Shown here one piece after another: positions 21,359 through 31,949 of a DNA stretch of 64,000 bases. The notes beneath the pieces were generated by a model. That model worked only from the letters and a program-made list of their open reading frames with translations. It ran no database searches and was not told the origin of the DNA. The translations under genes and the position numbers were made by a program. Origin of the DNA: Ehretia macrophylla (lineage: Eukaryota; Streptophyta; Magnoliopsida; Boraginales; Ehretiaceae); NCBI GenBank assembly GCA_037974665.1, contig CM075771.1, forward strand, positions 43,880,425-43,944,424. The letters are read 5' to 3'. How positions within the stretch are numbered: position 1 is the first letter of the stretch; each line of letters begins with the position of its first letter.

Positions 21359-21650
21359 AGTAGCAATTCACAATAGCTGGCAACATTAAAAAGCAGTTTA
21401 TAGACAGTAATATAACACATAAGATTAGATAACACTCGAGTCAATAACAATCTAATATTCTATCACACAATTCACATAAGACAAGTTTAACTTGCCAAAC
21501 TATTTCACTTAAACACATAAACATTCCAAGTTCACAAAGTCATGCTAGAACATTTTCTTTTCACTTAGCAACCATACATAAACACTTTAGCATTTTAGAC
21601 CTTTACCCCACAGACCGAGAATCATATCCCGGCTCATGCAAGACTATCAT

Positions 21651-21662
21651 GCTCTGATACCA
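21651..21662 (-). other. Element B primer-binding site, tRNA-iMet type
   Basis: The plus strand GCTCTGATACCA is the complement of TGGTATCAGAGC, 8 bases inside the 5' LTR. Bases 21359-21650 between gag and this site are untranslated leader with nothing else recognisable. Confidence 0.93.
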
Positions 21663-21670
21663 CCTAAAGA

Positions 21671-23955
21671 TGTCACGCCCCGACCCGACCCCGCAAAAGG
21701 CCAAGCCCGGACCCGACACACGGACGGAGTCTCCTCTGTACCGCGGACGATCCGAAACCCTAAAACCAACATAATACTTGCGAAAGCCATATAAACAATT
21801 AAACAAGCCGACTTTCTTTACAACATACATTTCTTATTAACCAACTTTCCAAACCAAAAATGTCATGCATACTACACAAGTATTTATGCCACTAAACCAT
21901 TAGCTATTAGCATGCATTTTTTCACTAGTCATTAGAGTATAAGTTTACAACTTTACATACTTTCAACTTATACAACATAGGACCGTAGAGGCCTCAAACT
22001 AGAAAATACATACAAGGCTACAAGCCTCAAAATTAGGCGACCTCCACGCAATATACATGACAAGCAAGGTTCGCACAAAAACTAGCAACCAACCACCAGC
22101 AAAGCAGAGAAGTGCTATCACGGAAACACCTCCATCTGCTCCTCCTCCTCTATTACCTCGATAGGGTCTGCTTCAATTACTCCTGTAAAAAATATGGTAT
22201 AGAAAGGAATGAGCAAAAACTATTGCTCAACGAGGGCAATTGGTCTCAAGGACGGAGATAAGAGGAGTATGCAATGCAATTAGCCAAACAATGCATACAA
22301 TTATCATTTAATGATACAAACAAGTCAATATTATAACAAGGCAAGCATTAAAGACTATAAACACTCATTCAAAGGTTACGGTACTCTTTTCACGAGCAAC
22401 TTTCATTCAAGAATTTGATGACGACGCGCCGGCCCAAAACCACCTTATAACACCAGTTTGGAATACCCCAGAAGTATCCATCAACCTACGACCCAAATCT
22501 CCCTGGGAGGCAACCCAAGCGAGAAAGGGAATAGCAGCGGAGCTAGAGCAACCAACACTGACAACCCAAGGCTACCTAGAGAGGCCCATCACTCACGCGC
22601 AAGACACTATGCAATGCAAGACTCGATACAAGGCGATAAACAAGCGATAAAGCCACACGTGAGAGAATAACAAAGTAGGTTACTCTCGCACGCAATAGCA
22701 GCAATTGATAAGCAATTCAATCCAAAACAACTCAAACAAGTATTTCAAGTAATTATAAGCATTCTATAGGCATAAAGACAAGAAAACACACAAAAACACA
22801 AATCGGCCCCAACTATCAAAACGCTACCATTTCCAAACGAGCCACGAGTTCTGGAAACCGACTTTGCCAACCCTCCTAGGTCACCATAAGGCACGTCTAA
22901 AGACCCCGAAACCTTACTTTACCCTAGAACTCGCGCAAAGCCCCGATTTCCCCCTTTCTCGTTTGAACTACAACTATAACAACCAAACACCCAACCAACG
23001 CCATAATCGCACCAAAAGTGCTTCCACGGCTTCCCGAAGGAATGCCAACACGCAAAACGAGAAAATGCTAAAGTCAACCTAAACGACCCCGACTTTCCCA
23101 AAGGCATAATTCTCATTTTTTCCACTACGCAACCCAAACAAACCACACATTTTAGCATTCTAGCATACCTAGCACGTTTCTACATCAACGGAAAGCATAA
23201 CAGCGCAATTTTAACGTTTCAAGGTTTTACTATTCATAAAACACTATTCATTTAACAATTAAAATTGCAATCACAACATTTAACCGTAGAAAATGTTACA
23301 AAGCTATAAATACATGTTCTACAAATGCCAAGGAACATTCTAGAAGTATCAAATCGCTTTAAATAATGATCTACGGATAAATCTAAAAATTGACAAAGTT
23401 AACATATACAACGTATAAATGCGCAAATAACATGCTTCCCTCACCTTAGGTACTCCTAGTCGCTAGGAAAACAACGTTGGTTGCCTCGGAAACCACCTCG
23501 CACGAGCTCACGCGAAGATTGATCGTTTGGAAGGTTGAATTTTTTTTTTTTCTTTCTCTCTTGTTTCGGCCAGCTCCCCACTGTTTTGCTGCTGTTTCTC
23601 TTTTTATTTTGCTTAGTTTTTTAGCTTATAAGTGTTAAATGGTCAACAAGTCAAATGTCCAAGGTCAAACAACTTAAGACTTGGTCAAAGGGCCCTATTT
23701 TGCGCGTTTTAAAGCCATTTTAGCTAAGGTAAGATCAATTAAAGCTAGCAACATTTAAAATATAAAATTTAAGTCATCTAAATACTAGTTTCACTATTTG
23801 CTGAGGACTGAAAATCGTTCTCTAGCTATCGCTCCTTAAATGCAATGCACGTTGCGTCGGCGAGAAAGTAACAATTAATTCACAAAGAATTTAAGGAAAT
23901 ATAATTTTCAAAATAATAAATAAAGAAAATTCACATTCGGGGCTCGGGTATTACA
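21671..23955 (-). mobile_element. Element B 5' LTR (right)
   Basis: Near-identical to 17024-19309 with the same landmarks: hairpin 22210-22229, LTR core around 22440-22640, and promoter-like region at 23625-23688. It is the promoter-bearing LTR for the minus-strand transcript. The right target duplication TAACA follows. Confidence 0.93.
23625..23688 (-). promoter_or_regulatory. Element B 5' LTR promoter: TATA-like site and W-box cluster
   Basis: On the minus strand four TTGAC(C/T) cores (23683-23688, 23663-23668, 23649-23654, 23641-23646) lie within about 60 bases just upstream of TTATAAG (23625-23632). TTGAC(C/T) is the WRKY-factor recognition core. Use as a promoter is inferred. Confidence 0.5.
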
Positions 23956-23960
23956 TAACA

Positions 23961-24268
23961 AGAGTAGCTAATGCAACTAACAAATTTAAGCTCATAATCT
24001 CCATCAATGCTGACAGAATGTTCCCACTTTCTACTTGAAACACTTTGGAAAAATGGGTTTACAAAGGAAAGGCTAATTTTAAGGCTCAACGGGGTGACTA
24101 GCGGTTATGTAAAGAATAAAAATAATATATTATTATAAGGCTCAAAACAAGAAACAAGGCCTAACTGTCATCTCTTAAGGATATACATGGCTTACCCAAA
24201 ACTTCATGATTTCACTTCAAGTGTGACATAAAGAATTTTTAGGCAAATAAAAGAAAGAAATAATGAGA
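23961..24268 (-). mobile_element. Athila copy 1, 3' untranslated segment between B and D1
   Basis: Non-coding continuation of the Athila 3' region, matching 31637-31944 and 53934-54238. It ends at the CTATT duplication (24269-24273) of the D insertion. Confidence 0.85.
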
Positions 24269-24273
24269 CTATT

Positions 24274-27111
24274 TGTAACACCCCGATCACTCTCGAGACC
24301 GGGAGTTCTAACAATCAATCTATTAACAACCCAAATCCAAACCCGGGCATAAATTTTCAGGGAAAACGGACGGAGTCTCCCCTGTTTGTAGGCGAAATGT
24401 AAAACTTGCGATAGCACATAAGTGGACCAACACCGTGTCCATCCATACAAACACCTCAAGGCCATCCGAGCCTCGGTTCTCAACAATTTAAACTCAGCAA
24501 GTATACATACATTTCCAATTTAAAAGCTAACCTATCTCTTTTCATTTTTGACAAGTACATTCAAACTAGACAATTAAATCATACTAAGCGACTGCATAAA
24601 ATAAACTATCATGCCATGCTAACTCTTTTCCTCTAGACATTACAAACATGCTTTGAAGTTAAGCTATGCTAACTGATTACATAAACAGGTTATCAATTCA
24701 CCTCAACTACCTAGCTAGATTTAAATTACATTTCTTTTAACAATAAATACATACAACATATGAAAGCATATATCTTTACAACTTCGGCACTCAAGCCACA
24801 TAGACATGCAAGACAACTCTTCAGGCACGAACTTTCACGAAATCATGAACTTTCCAGCTAACATGACATTTCCTGAAATGTGGTGGTAAGGAGTGAGTAT
24901 ACACAACACGTATACTCAGTGAGGGCGAGACAGATAACGAGTTGGAGAGAAAGAAAGACGTGCAATGCAAATAGACACAGCTAAGCAATGAAATCAATAA
25001 GAAAGCATTCAATACAAACGACAATATATTAAACATTCAATAAAGCATTAACACAGCCATTCAAAGCTATACCACACTCTGAAGGCTATGGTTCACTCTT
25101 ACGAGCAATAGACCATTTCACGAGCGATACATCAATCTCGAGCTTGATGTTGACAACGATGACAATAAGCACGCAACCACCTTATAACACCAGTTTGGAA
25201 TACCCCGGAAGTATCCATCAATTCTACGACCCAAATCTCCTTGGGAGGCAACCCAAGCGAGAAAATGGAATAGCCACGGAGCTAGAGCAACCAACACTGG
25301 CAACCCGAGGCTACCTAGAGAGGCCCATCACTCATGCGTTGGACACTATGCAATGCAAGACTCGATACAAGGCGATAAACGAGCAATACAGCCACACGTG
25401 GTAGAATAACAAAGTAGGTTACTCTCGCACGCAATAACAACAGTTGATAAGCATTTTAATCAGAATTAGTTCAAAACAAGTATATCAAGCAACCCTAAGC
25501 ATTCTATAAGCATAATATCAAGAAAACAAGCAAAATCACAAATCGGCCCCAACTATCAAAACACTACCATTTCCATACGAGGCACGAGTTCCGGAAACCG
25601 ACTTCGCCAATCCTCCTAGGTCACCATAGGGCACGTCGAAAGACCCCGAAACCCTACTTTACCCTAAAATCCGCGCAAAGCCCCGATTTCCCCCTTTGCT
25701 CGTTTGAACTACAACTATACCAACCAAACGCCCAACCAATGCCATAATCGCACAAAAAGTGCTTCCATGGCCTCCCGAAACAATGCCATCACGCAAAACG
25801 ATAAAATGCTAAAGTCGACCTAAACGACCCCGACTTTCACCAAGGCATTTTTCCCATTTTTTCCATTACGCAACCTAAAAAAATCATGCATTTAGGCATT
25901 CTAGCATACCTAGCACCTTTTCACATCAACAGACAGCATAACAACGCAACTTTATCGTTTCAAGGATTTACTATTCACAAAATACTCTTCAACTAACAAT
26001 TTATATTTTAATTTCAATATTCAACCGTAGAAAATGTTAAAAAGCTGTAAATACGTGTTCTACGATTGCTAGGGAACATACTTTAAGCCGCAAATCAATT
26101 AAAACAACAATATACGGATAAAACCCAAGAATCAAAGTTAATACACAAAATATTCAAATGTGCAAATAACGATGAAACCCTCACCTTAGACGCTCCTAGA
26201 CGCTAGGAAAACCTCATTGGGAGCCTCAGAAACCACCCCGTACAAGCTCACGTGAGGATTTGATGATTTGATGTTGAATTATATATTTTTTTCTTCTCTC
26301 ATATTTTCGACCAACCTAGGTTCTGTTTCAGCTCTGTTTTTTTTATTTTGTGCTATTTAAGCTATTAAAAGACGACACAAGGTCAAAAGGTCAAAGCTTT
26401 GGTCAATGCTCACTAAAGTTGGTCAAACTAGCTTCTTTTATGCATTTTAAAGCTAAAACAACGAATGAAATATTAATTCTAGCTAACAACAATTAAAATA
26501 TAAAATTTAAGACGCCAAACACTAGTTTTCACTATTTGTTGAGGACTAAGAACCGCTCTCTAACTATCGCTCTCGATATGTTATGCACTTTGCAACAACA
26601 AAGAAGTGAAAATTAAATCTCAAAGAATCTAAGAAATATATCATTTTTGGAAAGCATCATAGTTTAAAATTTACTCCGGCTCGGAGCTACTTTCCTCTTT
26701 TATTTGAAAACCGAGTGATTTTAATGCAAGACAACCAAAACCGATTATTAAAATAATCAAAACAATCAAGGTAATCAATATTCATTTAAAATAATTAATT
26801 TAACTATTTCTAGAATATTTTAAAGAATTATGAAGTTAATATTAAGCTACAAATGAAAGTTAATATAAACACGTAGTCCAATACAAATAAACCCTAACAT
26901 TTAAGATGACACTTAATTAATCACAAGGGAATAAATTCAATTACTATAATTATTAGAAATAGATAATAATCTTTTAATTATTCAATATACAACTACTAAA
27001 TGCTTCCAAGAGAAATATTAAAATAGTGCAAATTGGTTGATTTAACTAATTAAACATTTAATCAAATGCAGTCAAGTGCTATTAAATGCATACCGGGTTC
27101 GGGTTATCACA
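24274..27111 (-). mobile_element. D1: solo LTR of element D in Athila copy 1 (2838 bp)
   Basis: A single LTR from TGTAACACC to GGTTATCACA (plus strand), flanked by CTATT at 24269-24273 and 27112-27116. The same site and duplication flank full D elements in copies 2 and 3. Inside: hairpin 24894-24918 (arms TGAGTATAC/GTATACTCA), LTR core about 25180-25400, and four W-box cores at 26381-26426. Its middle resembles D3's left LTR ('ctccttgggagg'), while near 26835 it keeps a 24-bp stretch present only in right LTRs. It therefore looks like the recombination product of the two LTRs. Confidence 0.93.
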
Positions 27112-27116
27112 CTATT

Positions 27117-28190
27117 CAACGATATAACATGAGTTTCCACAAAAGAAAATAATTAGATGGCCAAAAAAGTAACTCTCTACAATAAATGATAGGCTCAAGA
27201 CTCACAAAGGTTTAAATAGTTTTCACATATTCTCTTCAGGTTATCTCATCATTCAATTCTTCAACAAAAAGTAGTATTGTGTTGCTACATGAATGTGCAA
27301 GCAGCTGAGTATGATGATAGTGAAGTCCTTTTCACAAAAGCAGCTAATTAACTTGGCATACAACTTAAGCTAAGACAAGGGAAAAAGAAGGGAGAAACAA
27401 AAATAATGATGATTGAAAAATAACTCCCCACCCCCAATCAAAACCAAACATTGTCCTCAATGTTTAAAAATAAACTCTCAAATATATGCAACAATGAGCA
27501 GAGAGTATAAAGAAAGCGCATGAGAACAAGTTAGCTAAGAAAATAAAGTTTGTACGAGAACGTACCTGAAGCACTTGATAAGGAAAAGGAAAATAATGCC
27601 TTAAATCTGCAACTATTCAGTGAAACCCAAAAAAAAAAAAAAAACAAAAAAACAAGAGAAAGAAAAGTAACAAGAAACAACAAAAAGAATAAAAGACTTC
27701 TCTTTTTTTACTTTTTCCAATTTTATATTTTTTTGTTGACCGACCCTATTTACATCCCCATACAAAGGCTACGAACTTTGGGAGGCACTAAAGCCGACTC
27801 TATGAAACAATAAAAATAATAAATTAACTAAAAGAAAAATAGAAAAAAAATAGAATTTAAATACCTGGATCCATTTAATGTCAGCCAGTAAGACAAATCC
27901 TGTGAAACTTCAGAAATAGAGTTAACCAAGTACATTAAAAATGCGGAGGATAGGCCATTAATTTCAAACCACCAACGTACTCAAACCCCGGTCAGTCCCC
28001 CATACTTAGGAGGGAAAGCTAGGCATTACGCTTTCGGCCAATGGTTTTACTTTCATAGTATTCATCCTAGTCAACCCCAAGACTTCCATTACTCAAGAAA
28101 ATCCATTTTCGAGAAAATGGTAAAGCCCACTATAACCCAGTGGAGGTCCAACCAAAAGTTGGGAAAAATAAAGATTGCATAAAAAGTATT
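27117..28190 (-). mobile_element. Athila copy 1, region between pol and D1, non-coding
   Basis: Non-coding sequence after integrase. It includes the Athila-type purine tract (minus strand GATTGGGGGTGGGGAG, 27424-27439) beside 'gaggacaatgtttgg', and T-rich stretches near 27700. No env-like frame is visible. The 87-codon plus-strand ORF at 27550 is a poly-A artefact. Confidence 0.8.
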
Positions 28191-29072
28191 TTAATCCTGA
28201 TAAATAGGGTCATCTACCAAGACCTCTTCGATCTCTGGTTTTTTAAGTTCTAGAAATGGTTTTAATCGTTGCCCATTCACTTTAAATATATTACCATTCT
28301 GAGGATTTTCAATTTCAATAGCACCATGAGGATAGATAATTCGCACAAAATATGGACCAGACCACCTAGATCTCAATTTTCCTGGAAAGAAATGCAAACG
28401 AGAATTATAAAGCAAGACTCTTTGACCAGGCTCAAAAGATTTCCTAAAGATGTTAGAATCATGCACTTTCTTCATTCTATCTTTATATGACTTGGCACAA
28501 TCATAAGCATCATTACGGATTTCCTCCAACTCATTGAGTTGAAGTTTTCTTTGAAGACCTGCCTTATCAAGATCAAAATTTAAAGTTCTAATAGCCCAGT
28601 ATGCCTTATGCTCTAGCTCAACAGGAAGATGACATGCCTTACCAAACACTAGACTATATGGTGACATTCCAATGGGAGTCTTATATGCTGTCCTATATGC
28701 CCACAATGCATCATCTAATTTCAAAGACCAATCTTTCCGTGTGGGATTTACAGTCTTTTCTAGAATTCTTTTTATTTCCCTGTTAGATATTTCAACCTGA
28801 CCACTAGTCTATAGGTGATAAGGGGTAGCTACCTTATGAGTAATGCCATATTTTTTCATTAACTGCTCAAACACCTTATTGCAAAAATGTCTACCCCCAT
28901 CACTAATGATTGCCCTTGGAGTACCAAATCGTGCAAAAATGTGTTCTTTCAAAAATTTAACAACTGTTCTATGATCATTACTCCTACATGCTTTAGCCTC
29001 TATCCATTTTGACACATAATCTACTCCAACTAGAATGTAAAGATTACCAAAAGAATTAGGGAATGGCCACAT
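28191..29072 (-). pseudogene. Athila copy 1 integrase remnant
   Basis: Integrase from just after the first catalytic Asp (…GPFPN) to the C-terminus, in one register with a stop between 28809 and 28724. The second catalytic Asp (IISDGG) is present; the Glu (GQVE) lies past the stop. At the stop, CCA CAG in copy 2 reads CTA TAG here, two C-to-T changes turning Pro-Gln into Leu-stop. At 28596-28598 this copy keeps Trp ([11 protein letters not shown]) where copies 2 and 3 have TAG. The N-terminal zinc finger, first Asp and everything upstream are deleted at about 29075. Confidence 0.92.
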
Positions 29073-29080
29073 AATCTACG
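29073..29080. other. Deletion junction: Athila integrase to LTR-2
   Basis: 'ggccacataa' of integrase (compare 46614-46622) passes directly into 'tctacgttttaaa' of the LTR, whose first 3-5 bases are lost. Relative to copy 2, about 4.7 kb is missing: RT, protease, gag, leader and primer site. No duplication or filler is seen, as in illegitimate recombination. Confidence 0.85.
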
Positions 29081-30725
29081 TTTTAAATTACTCGTAAGTG
29101 CACGAACTGTATAAAGGTATAGCTTTGGAAAATACGAGGTCGATCCCTCAGAGACTTGTTCAGTTAAGATCAAATTTTAGACTTAGATTTAGACTTCCTA
29201 ATCTAGTTGGAAAGATTGATATTTTAGGTTGAGATAAAATAATAAAAGACTAAACAATAAATCTAAATGAGTAAGACGATTAAAAATCCTAAGACAAAAG
29301 TAATTAATAATTTTAAGAACAAAAATAAAGTAATACTAAAAGAATATGTAATGAATCTAGAGACTTAATAATAAATTCTAAAATAAAAACAACTAATAAA
29401 TTGAATGAAATAAATTAATAAATTCTAAAACGAAAACAATTAATAACTTGAGTAAAATCAATTAAAATAAACTAAATCAAGGAAATATTAGAAAACAAAA
29501 TAACTAATTAAATTAAAAACGAAGGTTAAAAAGTGAGACTAAACAAGTAATTGTAAAAAGCTAAGGTTCGGAATCCACCTTGCTAATCCTAACGTCAACT
29601 ATATTTGATAATTAATTTTCCCCAAATTTTACTACATGATAATCTCGCAGTTTAGCCTCGTTACCATGGAAGATATCATCTTTTAAGCCCTAAGTTAATG
29701 AATCCCAAAAGTATGTTTATTCTAACTTTGCAAAAGAATATTCAAATTATTAATTGTATCCCAACTAGAAATCACAATTAATATTCGGCATTAAAATCAA
29801 AACTTTCAATTATTAAGAACTATTCAAAGCATGAGAAAAACATGATTAAATCCATCAAAGAAATTATTTCAACAATTGATGAAAGAATAAACATTAAACA
29901 TGAATGATCAAGTTATGGGAAAAAATTAATTCACAAACATAGCATCAATTAAAATTAACAAGGTTTCATCGTCACCTCAGCGAATAAATTTAGCCTGACA
30001 TACTAAAGAAACTAAAATAACAATTCTGAAAAGAAAACATTATTTAAATAAATTAAAGTAAAGGAAAGAAAACGTTACAGAGTTTACATACGAATAAACT
30101 CCAAAAGCATCCTAATGTCTCGCAGAAGAAGAAAAACTAATAAAACTAAACTAATTTTTTTTTTATTGAATTTTCGCCGCTGCTGCTGCCTTTTTTCATT
30201 TTCGTCTTTCATGTACCTTATATAGGCACAAAGTTTCTTTTTTTTTTTTTTTGTTAAGCCGACCTTGGCCAATGGGCCAAGGCTTTGATCCTTTTTTTCT
30301 TTTATTTCAAGTCCAATTTGGACTTGTCCAGTGAGTGTTTTTGGCCAAGGCTAATGCCTTGGTCAATGGTCAATTCTTATATTATTTTTTCCCTCTTTTT
30401 TTATTTTCTTTCCTTTTGTTTTATTCTTCAAATCTTGAATAAATATTCTTCAATAAGCTTTTGATCTTTTCTTCTCATGCAATTCTTCAAGACTTTGCTC
30501 TAAGTGCTATTTCATTATCACAACTCTTAATCTGCATATCCCCATGATCTTCATATTTAATTATTCGTTCACATACAAATAATATTTTAGCCCTGAAAAA
30601 TATGAAAAAGTCTCAGATAAGTGATAAACAAATTAATGCATTTAAGACTTATTAGTTAAGCTCATATTGGATGCAACAAAGTCTAATTTAAATATAAAAA
30701 TATGCAAACTGCTACTTATATCACA
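29077..30725 (-). mobile_element. Athila LTR-2 (between copies 1 and 2)
   Basis: A full LTR except for the first few bases on the left. It ends TATATCACA at 30725, followed by the polypurine complement at 30726-30735. TATA box CTATATAAG (minus) lies at 30217-30225 and W-box cores at 30361-30366 and 30368-30373. It is closer to LTR-3 than to LTR-1 at the sites checked ('cgctgctgctgcc', 'ataacttgag', 'gcagtttagcc'). Confidence 0.92.
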
Positions 30726-31944
30726 ACCCCCAATCAGCGTATTGCTAGTCCCTAGCAATTGAAGCGATTTAAAAGATTATCGAATAAACGAACATCAAAT
30801 GATTTTTCTTTTCTTCCCTCAACCTTCACTCAAGTCAATACACCAAGCAAAAAGCTACAATCGTTAGAGATACTTCACAAATCGTCAACTCAACATGTGT
30901 GAATGAGTTAGCAAGCACAATATCAACTCCTCATCTTCAGATATCACGACTCAAGTCCCCTTTCAGAGAATACATGTCAACTTAATCCTCACAGATATGA
31001 TCACTCAACAAGCAACAACACTCAGAGGATAAGGTGTAATACTCTCAACTAGTATATGTGAGTGGAGGAATATAAATAAATAAGAATCTCACATATAAGC
31101 ATGAATGAAGGAACAATAATAAAGAAGATATAATATTTAGTCTCATTAAAGGAATACCAAAAATACTTCATATCACCCTTTTAGATCCATCACATATAGT
31201 CAACATTGCCATGTAACCGCTAAGATTATGTAAGGACTTTTTTAGGACGCAATGTAGGTAAAAATGATATATATATATATTGAGGTTAAGGTTAAGTGGT
31301 GAATGTTGAAAGTGTCTCAAGATTACTTAGAGAAATACTTTCAGCTTTTCTGTTCAATACTCTTTTGCTCATTTACATCTTTCACAACTCCATTAGTTTT
31401 TCACTGACTTTATTCCTTTTTTCGATTTTTTTTTTGTTTTTTTTTCCTTGTACTTTTTTCGTATTCCCCCCCCCCCCCCCCCCCCCTTTTTTTGCTTTTT
31501 TTTCTTCTTTTTTTTTTTGGAAAAATACACATTTCCCTCACTGTTTTTCTTCCCCTCAACAATGAAAACTTCAATAACGATAAAAAACGTCTCAAATAAG
31601 TCATCCTACTCCAAGAAGATAAAATCACTAGTAACAAGAGTAGCTAATGCAACTAACAAATTTAAGCTCATAATCTCCATCAATGCTGACAGAATGTTCC
31701 CACTTTCTACTTGAAACACTTTGGGAAAATGGGTTTACAAAGGAAAGGCTAATTTCAAGGCTCAACGGGGTGACTAGCGGTTATGTAAAGAATAAAAATA
31801 ATATATTATTATAAGGCTCAAAACAAGATTCAAGGCCTAACTGTCATCTCTTAAGGATATACATGGCTTACCCAAAATTTCATGATTTCACTTCAAGTGT
31901 GACATAAAGAATTTTTAGGCAAATAAAAGAAAGAAATAATGAGA
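30726..31944 (-). mobile_element. Athila copy 2, 3' untranslated segment (uninterrupted by B)
   Basis: Polypurine tract complement ACCCCCAATC, then non-coding sequence with a TA microsatellite near 31270 and a C21 run (31466-31486). The empty target of element B, TAACA, is at 31632-31636. It ends at the CTATT duplication of D2 (31945-31949). Confidence 0.88.
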
Positions 31945-31949
31945 CTATT

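Larger units (their letters stand above)
17024..23955 (-). mobile_element. Element B: complete Tekay-type deletion derivative (6.9 kb)
   Basis: Two LTRs of about 2285 bp flank a 2361-bp internal region with iMet primer site, gag 5' fragment, integrase-chromodomain ORF and polypurine tract, all reading on the minus strand. The target-site duplication is TAACA (17019-17023 and 23956-23960). The uninterrupted site 'ctagtaacaagag' survives at 31632-31636 and 53929-53933 in the other Athila copies. Rest of gag, protease, RT and most of RNase H are missing, so the copy could move only with helper proteins. The LTRs differ only by scattered bases, so it is among the younger insertions here. Confidence 0.95.

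Noticed and set aside
25144-25404. 81-86-codon plus-strand ORF starting MMLTTMTIS, recurring in all D LTRs (also 32821, 42704, 55115, 59819)
   Set aside because: It is antisense to the LTR core and recurs only because the LTRs are copies; E2 and B versions differ in frame, start and end, and no protein family is recognisable.
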